Below, piece by piece: positions 1 to 8,899 of a stretch of 64,000 nt of DNA; position 1 is the stretch's first letter, and every line of letters starts with the position of its first letter. This DNA is from an uncultured Caryophanales bacterium (lineage in GTDB: Bacteria > Bacillota_I > Bacilli_A > Acholeplasmatales > Anaeroplasmataceae), in contig CAMJFY010000003.1 in the NCBI GenBank assembly GCA_946405105.1, positions 1-64,000 of the forward strand, given 5' to 3'. Made by a program: the position numbers and the translations under genes. Below the pieces are notes generated by a model. The model was given only the letters and a program-made list of their open reading frames with translations. It was not told where the DNA came from and did not search any database.

Positions 1-211
1 ACAAAGACAATGTAATGCCGCTATTAAATATATAGGTGAAGACCTATCAATTAATAATTACAAGGTTAGATCAATTGATGGTAAGGATAGCTCATGGGTT
101 TTAATTGATTGTTTTGACGCAATCGTATCAATATTTGAAAAAGAAGAAAGAGCTCATTTCGATATTGATAAGCTATACATGGATTATCCAAAACAAATTG
201 TAGAAGAATAA
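1..211 (+). CDS. rsfS: Ribosomal silencing factor RsfS, C-terminal part
   Basis: An open frame runs from base 2 to the TAA at 209-211, with its 5' part outside the window. The visible 69 residues carry the typical C-terminal RsfS/Iojap features: a VRSIDG then SSWVLIDCFDAIVSIF strand block, the EER motif of the family and the final LYMDYPKQ. RsfS binds ribosomal protein L14 (uL14) and blocks joining of the 50S and 30S subunits under starvation. It ends directly before a terminator hairpin, so it is the last gene of its transcript. Confidence 0.82.
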   Translation, partial: QRQCNAAIKYIGEDLSINNYKVRSIDGKDSSWVLIDCFDAIVSIFEKEERAHFDIDKLYMDYPKQIVEE

Positions 212-215
212 AAAG

Positions 216-243
216 AAGAAGCTATGAAAAATCATAGCTTCTT
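216..243. terminator. Bidirectional intrinsic terminator
   Basis: AAGAAGCTATG and CATAGCTTCTT form an 11-bp stem with a 6-base loop. It is A-rich before and T-rich after, so it can serve rsfS on the plus strand and the convergent minus-strand gene. Confidence 0.8.
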
Positions 244-951
244 TTCTTTATCTATATTAAATATTACTCTTATTTGTTTATCATTTCTTTCAATTAAATA
301 TGTATTAACAGAATCTATTATTTCTTTTATTTCATTATAGATATAATCTATAAAATCATCTACATTCTTAACATATTTATTAATTGAAGGTATTTCAATA
401 TTTATTTCATCTATTATATTTATTTTTTTAGATTCTTTTTTGAAATGCTTTTTGCATTTCTTATATCCTCTAGAAAAATAATTATTAGATAAGAATAAAT
501 CAAATATTCTAATTAATGGATTATGTACCATATCATCCATCTTTTCAGTATAATTAAATATCTTTTTAGAATTATCTTTAAAATAATTAATATCAAATAA
601 TATTTCATATTTTTTAGATATATAATTATCAATTAGATTCTTATCTATTTCATATTTAGATAATATCTTAGAAGAAGAATATGATATTATTAAACCATAT
701 AAGAATAATAAATTATCAAAATCATTTTCTTTTGATAAATTAATAGCACATTCAATAATGAAATCTTTGAATTTATCTGTATTAAAATTTTCTACTAGCT
801 TATATTTATCTTTTTTAGAATAGCAAGATGGAACATTTTTAAAATAGATATATGATAATATATCAGTGTTTTCATATTCAAATTTAGATTTAATATAGCC
901 ATCTAAATTATCTACTATTTGATTAAAAAGATAATAATTTAAATACTCCAT
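232..951 (-). CDS. Hypothetical protein, 239 aa
   Basis: I do not recognise a family. The protein is lysine- and asparagine-rich, with no signal peptide or convincing membrane span, and is predicted mostly helical. Its C-terminal third contains long charged helices with KKCKKHFKK and KEIIDSVNTYLIERN. The ATG at 949-951 is the only good start. Its stop lies inside the terminator shared with rsfS. It is divergent from the next gene with 104 bp between them, so both promoters must lie there. Codon use matches the neighbours, which suggests a real gene. Confidence 0.6.
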   Translation of the reverse strand: MEYLNYYLFNQIVDNLDGYIKSKFEYENTDILSYIYFKNVPSCYSKKDKYKLVENFNTDKFKDFIIECAINLSKENDFDNLLFLYGLIISYSSSKILSKYEIDKNLIDNYISKKYEILFDINYFKDNSKKIFNYTEKMDDMVHNPLIRIFDLFLSNNYFSRGYKKCKKHFKKESKKINIIDEINIEIPSINKYVKNVDDFIDYIYNEIKEIIDSVNTYLIERNDKQIRVIFNIDKEKKL

Positions 952-1055
952 AATTCATACCTCAAATTGATTATATTTCATTTTGAATAATTTTTATAGT
1001 ATTTATCTTTATTTTTTGGTTTATTTATTATAAAATAAATAACGAGGTATTTTTT

Positions 1056-1985
1056 ATGAATTTATTGACTAAAGAAATGCAAGATGATATGGCAAGACAA
1101 ATGACCTTTAAGGCAAGAGACATTGATATGGCATTATATAATGCCTTAGATGGAACAATGTCAAAGGATTTTGTTTTAGATTCATTAATGCTATATAGAA
1201 CTAAAGATGGTGGATTTGCCGGTGGTTTATATATTGATAATTACAATACAAACACAAGTGTTTATCAAATATATGAAGCATTTAGATTATTAGATATGGT
1301 TGGATTTGATTCTAAATGTGATAATGAATTATATTTAGATATTATTAATAAAGCATGTAATTATTTATACAATAGATGTGAAATGATTAATAACAAATGG
1401 AATCCAAATGTTAAATCAAATGATGATTTTGCGCATTCAAAGGAATTCTCTTATACAAAGGAGAACCAAGAATTATTTGGTTATCATCCAACTGCCGCAA
1501 TTTTAGGATACACTTTAAAATTTCATAAGAATACAAAAGCATATTATAAGAAAGCATATCAAGCATCATTAAAAATGATTGATGATTTCTTAAAGATGGA
1601 TAATATAACTAAATATGAATTCATTTCATTTAATAGCTTTTTAAATTCAATTAGAGATCTTGATTTATTTGATGACAAGATTGAAGCATTTGAAAAGAAG
1701 CTAGTAGAGCTTGCTGAAAAGAATGTAACATCAGATTTTTCTAATCCTGATGCTATATTACCACTTGATTGTGCATTATATATTTCATCTAGCAAATTAG
1801 ATGAATTAAAGAATCAGCAATTAGATTATATTATTTCTTCAATAGCATCATTTGGCTTATGGGATCATAAGAAGCCTTGGGGCTATGATAAATATGCAGA
1901 AGAGGATAGCGCAATGATTAAGTGGGTTGGCGCTGAAACAGTAAATAATTATTTTATTCTAAAAAAATATGGAAGAATAGAATAA
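1056..1985 (+). CDS. Prenyltransferase/terpenoid-cyclase-like alpha-toroid protein (hypothetical)
   Basis: 309 aa, soluble, no signal peptide. Residues around 40-70 (LYRTKDGGFAGG, then a TSVYQIYEAFRLL helix) and the C-terminal FGLWDHKKPWGYD block resemble the DGGF-type repeats of alpha/alpha-toroid proteins (prenyltransferase and squalene-hopene cyclase folds). No catalytic DxDD or zinc-binding set is visible, so enzymatic activity is doubtful. It starts at ATG with a GAGGT-like ribosome site and lies 35 bp before gpmI, possibly co-transcribed. The fold assignment is inference from repeat-like patterns. Confidence 0.5.
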   Translation: MNLLTKEMQDDMARQMTFKARDIDMALYNALDGTMSKDFVLDSLMLYRTKDGGFAGGLYIDNYNTNTSVYQIYEAFRLLDMVGFDSKCDNELYLDIINKACNYLYNRCEMINNKWNPNVKSNDDFAHSKEFSYTKENQELFGYHPTAAILGYTLKFHKNTKAYYKKAYQASLKMIDDFLKMDNITKYEFISFNSFLNSIRDLDLFDDKIEAFEKKLVELAEKNVTSDFSNPDAILPLDCALYISSSKLDELKNQQLDYIISSIASFGLWDHKKPWGYDKYAEEDSAMIKWVGAETVNNYFILKKYGRIE

Positions 1986-2020
1986 TTTGAATTATAATAC
2001 ATAAGGTGAGGTAAATAATA

Positions 2021-3550
2021 ATGAAAAAAAGACCTGTATGCTTAATAATAATGGATGGCTATGGATTAGCTGAACCATCTTCAACAAATGCAGTAAGCTT
2101 GGCTAAGAAGCCAAATTTAGATAGAATATTTTCTACTTATGATACACATCAATTAAATGCTTCAGGAGAGGCTGTAGGCTTACCTGATGGTCAAATGGGT
2201 AACTCAGAAGTAGGACATATGAATATTGGTGCTGGACGTATTGTTTGGCAATCACTTTCTAGAATTAATAACGCAATTAAAACTGGAGAATTCAATGAGA
2301 ATCCTGCAATTCTAGCTGCAATAGATAATGCAAAGAAGAATAATAAGAAATTCCATATCTTTGGTTTATGTAGTGATGGTGGTGTACATTCACATACATC
2401 TCATATTATTGCAATAGCAAAGCTTGCTCATTCTAAGGGTATTGAAAATGTATATTATCATGCATTCTTAGATGGTAGAGATACAGACCCAACTGCAGGT
2501 GCTGGTTTCCTTAAGAAGATTATCGACTATGGTAATGTAAAGGTAGCTACTGTAGGGGGTAGATATTATGGTATGGATAGAGATAAGAATTATGATCGTA
2601 TCCAAAAGGCTTATGATGCAATGACAATTGGTGATGGTGAATATTTCGCTGACCCAGTTGAGGGTATTCATACATCATATGCTAGAGGAAAGACTGATGA
2701 ATTCGTTGTTCCATTTGTATCTGATGAAAGAGGATTAATTGAAGAAGGAGATTCAATTGTATTCGCTAACTTTAGACCAGATAGAGCAATTCAAATTTCA
2801 ACTGCATTCTCTAATCCAGAAGGAATTATTTATAATCCAGATAAGCCTTATAGATTAGATTATTCAAAAGGACCTAAATCAACATTCTTTGTATCAATGA
2901 TGAAGTATTCTGATACAGTTAAGGGTGAATTAGCATTTGGTCTACAAAAGCTTGATAACCTTGTTGGTGATATCGTATCACAAAACGGCTTAAAGCAATT
3001 AAGAATTGCTGAAACAGAGAAATATGCCCATGTAACATTCTTCTTTGATGGTGGTGCTGATAGAGATATCCCAGGTGCTGATAGAATTTTAGTAAATTCA
3101 CCAAAGGTTGCAACATATGACCTAAAGCCTGAAATGAGTGCTTATGAGGTATGTGATAAGGTTGTTAACGCAATCAATTCTCAAAAATATGATATGATTA
3201 TCTTAAATTTTGCTAACTGTGATATGGTTGGTCATACAGGTGTTATTCCTTCAGCTGTAAAAGCAGTAGAGGCAGTAGATACTTGTGTTGGTAAAGTAGT
3301 AGATGCCCTAGATTCAGTAGGTGGTGTTGCAATTATTACTGCAGACCATGGTAATGCTGAAAAGCTAGCTGACGAAGAAGGAAGACCATTTACTGCTCAT
3401 ACAACTAACCCAGTACCAGTTGTAGTAACTGATAAGAATATTAAAATTAGAAATGGTATCTTATCTGATCTAGCTCCTACAATTTTAGAATTATTAGAAT
3501 TAGATATACCAGCTGACATGACTTCAAAATCACTTATCGTTAAGAAATAA
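2021..3550 (+). CDS. gpmI: 2,3-bisphosphoglycerate-independent phosphoglycerate mutase
   Basis: Interconverts 3- and 2-phosphoglycerate in glycolysis, using two Mn ions. At 509 aa it has the normal family length. The alkaline-phosphatase-fold metal sites are visible: D12 in IMDGYG, the phospho-serine S62 in QMGNSEVGH, the DGRDTDP loop, RFRPDRA-like NFRPDRAIQ, and the C-terminal NCDMVGHTG and TADHGNAE motifs. The start is supported by GGTGAGG eleven bases upstream. A strong terminator follows. Eno, the next glycolytic enzyme, lies 3.8 kb downstream in a separate unit. Confidence 0.97.
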   Translation: MKKRPVCLIIMDGYGLAEPSSTNAVSLAKKPNLDRIFSTYDTHQLNASGEAVGLPDGQMGNSEVGHMNIGAGRIVWQSLSRINNAIKTGEFNENPAILAAIDNAKKNNKKFHIFGLCSDGGVHSHTSHIIAIAKLAHSKGIENVYYHAFLDGRDTDPTAGAGFLKKIIDYGNVKVATVGGRYYGMDRDKNYDRIQKAYDAMTIGDGEYFADPVEGIHTSYARGKTDEFVVPFVSDERGLIEEGDSIVFANFRPDRAIQISTAFSNPEGIIYNPDKPYRLDYSKGPKSTFFVSMMKYSDTVKGELAFGLQKLDNLVGDIVSQNGLKQLRIAETEKYAHVTFFFDGGADRDIPGADRILVNSPKVATYDLKPEMSAYEVCDKVVNAINSQKYDMIILNFANCDMVGHTGVIPSAVKAVEAVDTCVGKVVDALDSVGGVAIITADHGNAEKLADEEGRPFTAHTTNPVPVVVTDKNIKIRNGILSDLAPTILELLELDIPADMTSKSLIVKK

Positions 3551-3558
3551 AAAAATGA

Positions 3559-3595
3559 AAAGACATACTTGACAAAAAAAGTATGTCTTTTTTTA
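3559..3595 (+). terminator. Intrinsic terminator of gpmI
   Basis: AAAGACATAC and GTATGTCTTT pair around a short A-rich loop and are followed by a run of T. Confidence 0.88.
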
Positions 3596-3653
3596 TCGTT
3601 TTTCAATTTTTTATGCTAAAATATAGATAATTTATGCAAATGCAAAGTGCTGC

Positions 3654-3675
3654 TTGACAAAATAATAATTGTCAA
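3654..3675 (+). promoter_or_regulatory. Inverted repeat in the promoter region of the VIT-like gene
   Basis: TTGACAA, 8 bases, TTGTCAA: a 7-bp perfect inverted repeat about 65 bp before the start codon. Its left arm doubles as a perfect -35 hexamer (TTGACA). No clean -10 is found at 17 bp, so this may be an operator or a structured leader rather than a standard promoter. Confidence 0.35.
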
Positions 3676-3740
3676 TTGGTGGTTATAGTCATAATTTTTA
3701 ATTAAAATAGAAGTGTAAAAAATGAAGGGGGAACAAGTTT

Positions 3741-5405
3741 ATGAAAAAACTTATGACATTTTTTTCAATTTTATTTATTCTATTTGGCATTTTCTCTTTT
3801 GTATCAGTTAATGCCAATTCTGCAGTAAGAAAAATAAAAAAAATAGGTGAGAATGGATATGGAGTTGCCATTGTAGGGGAAAATACTATCAGAGTACAAA
3901 ATGAGAATTTGACATTTGATTTATATGGCGATTCTGCCAACGTAACTGCTGAATATACATTCTATAATTATTCTTCTTCTGATAAGAATGTTGAATTGGT
4001 ATTCCCAATTGGATCAGCTACTAGTAACAATACATATAATCCAAGTGTATATGTTGATTCAACAAAGCTAGATACAAAAATGAGATTATTTTTACATTCA
4101 AAAAATGATATCGTTGATTCTCTTTCTAATTTATATGATGAATATGTTGAATCTACATTAGATGATTATAATATTTATTATTGTGAGATAAATAATCCAG
4201 GATCATTTCGTGTTGCAGAAGTTACTGGCGGTTATATTGTTTCTGATTTAGATAATTTTTTTGTTGATGTTATTATCGATGAAGATAGAAATAGTTGTTA
4301 TTTTCGTGATTATTTTTATGTATTAGCGAAAGGTGAATTTAGTGTAAGCGTAGATAATGGTAATACAGAATATACAATGAGAGATTCTACTAAGCAAGAA
4401 TTAGTTAGAGAACATTATTTCAAGCATAATTTATATCGTGATTTATATGATTTATATGAAAAATATCCAGAAAATGAAATGGATATTTATAATATATATA
4501 TTTTATTAGAAGATCAAGGTACTTATGGTTATACAATAGATCCAGAAGATTATAATATTATAGCAGCAATAGATTATAATATTGATATTGAGGGTAAAGG
4601 TACTTGTGTTAATACAGTTAAAACAAACATGATTTATACTGTTAATGATAAATACAAATCAACTGTTTATGAATTAGATTATTATGTAAGCCCTGCATCA
4701 ACTTTTAAAGTATTTGATCACATTAATGTAACAGTAAATACTGATATGTATTTAATTAGTAATAATATTAAATTAAAACAAGTTAAAAAAGGTCAGTATA
4801 AGGTTTCATATGATGAATTAATTAAAGGAGATATCTCATTAGCCTTAAGCTATGATAAAAGCATTAAATCTGTTTATGGCGGAGGTTTTTTGGCAGGGGT
4901 ATTCTTAGGAATAGCAATATTTGCATTTATAATTTATATATTTGGAATTATAGCTGATATAGCATTATTAACTTTAGGTATTATAGCTTTAATTTTTGGA
5001 AAAAAGAAAAAGAAGTTAAAAAATAATATATTCCTTTATGCCCAAACGATGTCGTTATTTTTGATTATAAATATTTCTATACTTATAATAGCGATAGCTG
5101 AATATAATTATAAAATATTTATGCCTATATTATTGGTAGTTCCAATTTCTTTAGGAATTGTACAATTAATATTTGATATTAAAAAATATAAATTACCTGC
5201 AATAATAATTGATTCAGTTATATTAGGAATATTAACTTTATCATTATGTCTTTCAATAATTGATTTTAGGGTAGATTTCATAATTATAATTTTATATTTA
5301 TTTAATCTAGCTTATCTATTCTTTAAATCTAATTTCTTAAAGAATAAAGAAAATATAATAGAATCTAATGAAGAAATACAAAATGATTCTAATGATAATG
5401 AATAA
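3741..5405 (+). CDS. Secreted/membrane protein with VIT-like N-terminal domain and C-terminal membrane helices
   Basis: 554 aa. Residues 1-25 form a signal peptide ending near VNANSA. Residues about 50-95 (ANVTAEYTFYNYSS, VELVFPIGS) look like the beta-sandwich start of VIT/inter-alpha-trypsin-inhibitor-type proteins. A long extracellular part rich in Tyr, Asp and Asn follows. From about residue 380 there are five or six hydrophobic helices with a KKKKK cytoplasmic loop, and the tail is acidic. No enzyme motif is seen, and no von Willebrand A domain is present although VIT domains usually accompany one. It is preceded by GGGGGAAC and stands alone between a terminator and the FMN riboswitch. 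Confidence 0.5.
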   Translation: MKKLMTFFSILFILFGIFSFVSVNANSAVRKIKKIGENGYGVAIVGENTIRVQNENLTFDLYGDSANVTAEYTFYNYSSSDKNVELVFPIGSATSNNTYNPSVYVDSTKLDTKMRLFLHSKNDIVDSLSNLYDEYVESTLDDYNIYYCEINNPGSFRVAEVTGGYIVSDLDNFFVDVIIDEDRNSCYFRDYFYVLAKGEFSVSVDNGNTEYTMRDSTKQELVREHYFKHNLYRDLYDLYEKYPENEMDIYNIYILLEDQGTYGYTIDPEDYNIIAAIDYNIDIEGKGTCVNTVKTNMIYTVNDKYKSTVYELDYYVSPASTFKVFDHINVTVNTDMYLISNNIKLKQVKKGQYKVSYDELIKGDISLALSYDKSIKSVYGGGFLAGVFLGIAIFAFIIYIFGIIADIALLTLGIIALIFGKKKKKLKNNIFLYAQTMSLFLIINISILIIAIAEYNYKIFMPILLVVPISLGIVQLIFDIKKYKLPAIIIDSVILGILTLSLCLSIIDFRVDFIIIILYLFNLAYLFFKSNFLKNKENIIESNEEIQNDSNDNE

Positions 5406-5471
5406 TTAATATTTTATATAGACATATATAATATTTAGTATTATAATTATTTCGTAAATAAGTTTTCATAT

Positions 5472-5590
5472 ACTTCGGGGTTTGGTGTAATTCCATACCG
5501 GCGGTAAAGTCCGCGAGCCTAATTAGGCATGAATAGGTGCAATTCCTATACCGACAGTAAAGTCTGGATGAGAGAAGATGTATTAAAATA
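5472..5590 (+). ncRNA. FMN riboswitch (RFN element)
   Basis: The conserved RFN blocks are present in order: CTTCGGGGTTTGGTGTAATT, CCATACCGGCGGTAAAGTCC, GCATGAATAGGTGCAATTCC, CCGACAGTAAAGTCTGGATG and AGAGAAGAT. FMN binding stops expression of flavin uptake or synthesis genes. The element lies upstream of ribU and is followed by an intrinsic terminator, so control is by premature termination. Confidence 0.97.
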
Positions 5591-5603
5591 ATCGATTTTA
5601 AAA

Positions 5604-5632
5604 ACCCCATTTTATAATGGGGGTATTTTTTT
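5604..5632 (+). terminator. FMN-riboswitch expression-platform terminator
   Basis: ACCCC and GGGGGT pair around a 10-base AT loop and are followed by a T-rich tract 46 bp before the ribU start. It is the regulated terminator of the RFN element. Confidence 0.9.
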
Positions 5633-5677
5633 GAAGTACATGGAAATTATATTTAATGATTTTCGAGGAGGACTTTT

Positions 5678-6625
5678 ATGGAAAATTCAGTAAAGTCAGC
5701 CCAGACTTCAAAAAAGGGCACACTATATTTAGTATTATTTATTATAGTGGTATTAATTGGACTTGGTCTAGTTATTACAGGATTTATTATTAATAAATCA
5801 ATGAGAGATTCATTTGTACCACCACTAGATAATCCTAAAGCTAAATATTCACCTGCGCCATATATCTATGTATTAGAAATAGTAGGAGCAGCATTATTCT
5901 TATTATCATTTGGTTATTTATATTCATTCCTACAAATTAAATTTAATTTAAAGAAGATGAATGTAAAGCAAATGGCAGTTATTGGTGTATTTAGTGCTTT
6001 ATCAGTTATTTTATATTATTTCGCTAAATTTAATTTACCAATATTCCCTTCATGGCTAGATATTCAATTCTCTGATGTTCCAGCATTATTTGTAACATTT
6101 ATGTATGGACCTGTATCAGGTGTTCTAACAATCATTGTTAGATTCTTCTGTAAGCTTCCAGGTACATCTACAGTAGGTGTAGGAGAATTAGCAGATGTAT
6201 TAATTGGTGTTACATTATGTATTGTTTCTGGTTTAATTTATAAGAAGCATAGAACAATTAAGGGAGCACTTTGTGCCCTAGCAATTGGTATGGCATCTGC
6301 CACAGTAGTAGCAATGGTTTCTAACTGGTTAATTTTAATTCCAGCATATAAAGAGATTGCAGGATTCCCTCAGGTTGCACTAACAAGCACAATGGATAAG
6401 ATTTTAGGTGGTAAGAAGATTGTTACTGATTCTAATTTCATGTTCTATTATTTATTCGTTGGAGTATTACCATTTAATTTAGTAAGATACGCAATGGTAT
6501 TTACAATAACTATGATTTTATATAAGAGATTAAAGATGTTAATTGTTTATTTCGTTGGTGATTACGGTAGAGAAGAAAACGAAATATCTTTAGAAGAAAC
6601 AAAACAAGAAACTATCCAAGAATAA
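5678..6625 (+). CDS. ribU: Riboflavin transporter RibU (ECF substrate-binding component) with N-terminal extension
   Basis: Integral membrane S-component that binds riboflavin and works with a shared ECF energising module not seen in this window. The core, from about residue 95, begins KQMAVIGVFSALSVILYYF and contains the family features SWLDIQFSDVPALFVTFMYGP, GVGELADVLIGV and the C-terminal VLPFNLVRYAMV helix. At 315 aa it is about 120 residues longer than usual. The first 95 residues carry two extra hydrophobic helices (about 17-40 and 63-87), and the tail is acidic. GAGGAGG precedes the ATG. The FMN riboswitch upstream supports the substrate. Confidence 0.92.
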   Translation: MENSVKSAQTSKKGTLYLVLFIIVVLIGLGLVITGFIINKSMRDSFVPPLDNPKAKYSPAPYIYVLEIVGAALFLLSFGYLYSFLQIKFNLKKMNVKQMAVIGVFSALSVILYYFAKFNLPIFPSWLDIQFSDVPALFVTFMYGPVSGVLTIIVRFFCKLPGTSTVGVGELADVLIGVTLCIVSGLIYKKHRTIKGALCALAIGMASATVVAMVSNWLILIPAYKEIAGFPQVALTSTMDKILGGKKIVTDSNFMFYYLFVGVLPFNLVRYAMVFTITMILYKRLKMLIVYFVGDYGREENEISLEETKQETIQE

Positions 6626-6637
6626 TCTTGTAATAAG

Positions 6638-6674
6638 TCATCAAATATACTAAAATATATTTGGTGATTTTTTT
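6638..6674 (+). terminator. Terminator-like hairpin overlapping the ribosome site of the next gene
   Basis: TCATCAAATATA pairs with TATATTTGGTGA (one G-U pair) around a 6-base loop. Seven T follow, and the next base begins the ATG at 6675. The 3' arm contains GGTGA, the only ribosome site for that gene. Confidence 0.7.
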
Positions 6675-7244
6675 ATGGTTTTAGGAATTATTATTACTAT
6701 AATAATATATTTATTATTACTTAGTTTATATGGATATGTTTTATATAAACAAATTAAAATAAATGAATGGAAAAGAGAAAAATATAAAGGTGATTTAAAA
6801 ACTGTAATAATTTTTGGATTAACAGCTGGAATTTTAGGTGGAATATTAGCCGGATTAATAGATGCTACATTAACTAATGTTTTTGGATTAGGTATTTCAT
6901 TTAGCTTATTATTATGTTCTTTATTTGTAGGCTTTTCAGTTAGAAAAGGATATGAAAACTATCATGTCTTATATCCAACCTTAGCACTAGTATTTTTTAT
7001 AGTCTCATTATTTTTCTCACAATTATCATATTATGTTGGTTTAGTGGGAATCCAACAAATTGGAACTGTTTTATCAGATCCAAATTTCTATATAAATATA
7101 ATAACTGTTCCAACTAAATTCTTATTTATAATTTTAGATGATAAAGTAAAAGTAGAATATGTATTCTATTTAATATTAAATATATTATTCTTTGGTTTAT
7201 CATTTTATGCAGTATTTAGAATTGCAAAGGGAAATAGGAGCTAA
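6675..7244 (+). CDS. Small integral membrane protein, 189 aa, function unknown
   Basis: Five to six hydrophobic helices with short loops, a positively charged KINEWKREKYKGDLK loop after helix 1 and a glycine-rich helix (GLTAGILGGILAGLID). No conserved catalytic or transport motif is recognised. The start at 6675 lies directly behind a hairpin plus T-tract, with its ribosome site GGTGA inside the hairpin, so expression may depend on transcription read-through from ribU and on opening of the stem. Confidence 0.55.
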   Translation: MVLGIIITIIIYLLLLSLYGYVLYKQIKINEWKREKYKGDLKTVIIFGLTAGILGGILAGLIDATLTNVFGLGISFSLLLCSLFVGFSVRKGYENYHVLYPTLALVFFIVSLFFSQLSYYVGLVGIQQIGTVLSDPNFYINIITVPTKFLFIILDDKVKVEYVFYLILNILFFGLSFYAVFRIAKGNRS

Positions 7245-7356
7245 ATATTAAAAACGTTTTCAATTTCTTTTAGTAGAATTATTATAGTACATTTTATTAA
7301 TTATATTGTATAATTAACTCGGTTTTAAAAACATAAATAATAAGGAGATATGAATT

Positions 7357-8667
7357 ATGCCATTTATTACAAGCGTATACGCAAGAGAAGTATTAGACTC
7401 TCGTGGAAACCCAACTGTTGAAGTTGAGGTTACAACTGAATCAGGAGCAATGGGTCGTGCATTAGTTCCATCTGGAGCTTCAACTGGTGTTCATGAAGCA
7501 CTAGAATTACGTGATGGAGATAAAGCACGTTATTTAGGAAAGGGTACAACTAAGGCTGTTAAGAACGTTAACGAAATTATCGCACCAAAGTTAAGAGGCT
7601 TAGATGTTACTCAACAAGTAGCAATCGATCATTTAATGATTGCTTTAGATGGTACTGAAAATAAGAGTAAGCTAGGAGCTAACGCTACATTAGGTGTTTC
7701 TATGGCTTGTGCTAGAGCAGCAGCTGATTTCTATGGAATCCCTCTATATAATTATTTCGGTGGTTTCAATGCAAAGCAAATGCCACTTCCAATGATGAAC
7801 ATCTTAAATGGTGGTGCACATGCTGATTTCTGTATTGACTTCCAAGAAATCATGATTTTACCTGTTGGTGCTCCAACAATTAAAGAAGCAGTACGTATGG
7901 GTGCTGAAGTATTCCATGCTTTAAAGAAGATCTTAAAGGCAAACGGATATGTAACATCTGTAGGTGATGAGGGTGGTTATGCACCTAAGTTAAGCTCTAA
8001 CACTGAAGCTTTCGAGCGTGTTGTTGAAGCTATCAAGGCTGCAGGTTTCGAACCAGGTAAGGATATTTGCTTAGGTATCGATGTTGCTGCATCTGAATTC
8101 TATGATACTGAAAAGAAGATTTATACATTAAAGGCTGATAAGGGTGAATTCACTTCTAAGGAAATGGTAGATAAGTATTATACTAACTTAGTTGAAAAGT
8201 TCCCAATTATCACTATCGAAGATGGTCTTGCAGAAGATGACTGGGAGGGCTGGAAGTATTTAACTGAAAAGTTAGGTAAGAAGGTTCAATTAGTTGGTGA
8301 TGACTTATTCGTTACAAACACTAAGAGATTAGCTAAGGGTATCGAGCAAGGTGTTGCTAACGCAATTCTAATCAAGGTTAACCAAATTGGTACATTAACT
8401 GAAACTTTCGAAGCTATCGAAATGGCTAAGAAGGCTGGTTATACAGCAATCGTTTCTCATAGATCTGGTGAAACAGAAGATACTACAATCGCTGACATCG
8501 TTGTTGGTACAAACGCTGGTCAAATCAAGACTGGTTCATTATCAAGAACTGATAGAGTTGCTAAGTACAACCAATTAATGAGAATTGAAGACGATCTAAA
8601 CTGCCGTGGAGAATTCCCAGGTGTATCAGTATTTGCTGGTAAGAAGTCTATCTATTGTATAAAGTAA
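7357..8667 (+). CDS. eno: Enolase
   Basis: Converts 2-phosphoglycerate to phosphoenolpyruvate with Mg. At 436 aa it is full length. The start [22 protein letters not shown], the catalytic loop [17 protein letters not shown], the metal ligands in [23 protein letters not shown] and [10 protein letters not shown], and the signature [14 protein letters not shown] with SHRSGETED are all present. The gene uses more CGT/GGT-type optimal codons than its neighbours, which indicates high expression. A TATAAT box at 7309-7314 and AAGGAGA before the ATG support an own promoter. Confidence 0.98.
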   Translation: MPFITSVYAREVLDSRGNPTVEVEVTTESGAMGRALVPSGASTGVHEALELRDGDKARYLGKGTTKAVKNVNEIIAPKLRGLDVTQQVAIDHLMIALDGTENKSKLGANATLGVSMACARAAADFYGIPLYNYFGGFNAKQMPLPMMNILNGGAHADFCIDFQEIMILPVGAPTIKEAVRMGAEVFHALKKILKANGYVTSVGDEGGYAPKLSSNTEAFERVVEAIKAAGFEPGKDICLGIDVAASEFYDTEKKIYTLKADKGEFTSKEMVDKYYTNLVEKFPIITIEDGLAEDDWEGWKYLTEKLGKKVQLVGDDLFVTNTKRLAKGIEQGVANAILIKVNQIGTLTETFEAIEMAKKAGYTAIVSHRSGETEDTTIADIVVGTNAGQIKTGSLSRTDRVAKYNQLMRIEDDLNCRGEFPGVSVFAGKKSIYCIK

Positions 8668-8680
8668 TATAAATTATAAC

Positions 8681-8703
8681 AAAGGGCCTATGGCCCTTTT
8701 TAT
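8681..8703 (+). terminator. Terminator-like hairpin after eno
   Basis: AAAGGGCC and GGCCCTTT with a 3-base loop, followed by TT. The tRNA begins at once after it, leaving no room for a separate promoter. The hairpin is therefore probably leaky, or acts as a processing and attenuation signal between eno and the tRNA. Confidence 0.75.
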
Positions 8704-8778
8704 AGCAGCTTAGCCAAGTGGTAAGGCCCCGGACTCTGACCCCGGTATGCACAGGTTCGAACCCTGTAGCTGCTGCCA
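8704..8778 (+). tRNA. tRNA-Gln (anticodon CUG)
   Basis: The cloverleaf can be drawn by hand: acceptor AGCAGCT/AGCTGCT, D arm GCC..GGC, anticodon stem CCGGA/CCCGG around loop CTCTGAC (anticodon CTG at 8736-8738), T arm ACAGG TTCGAAC CCTGT, discriminator G and encoded CCA. It reads CAG. The last pair of the anticodon stem is an A-C mismatch. It appears to be co-transcribed with eno. Confidence 0.93.
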
Positions 8779-8791
8779 AAAATCATTAATT

Positions 8792-8822
8792 AAGTCGATA
8801 TTTCAAATATCGGCTTTTTTTG
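8792..8822 (+). terminator. Intrinsic terminator after tRNA-Gln
   Basis: AAGTCGATAT pairs with ATATCGGCTT (one G-U pair) around a short loop, followed by seven T. Confidence 0.88.
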
Positions 8823-8899
8823 TATATTAAAATTTTTATTCAAAAATTAATAATTTAATGATAAAATAGTCCTGTATAGTTTTAAAGGATGGAATTATT

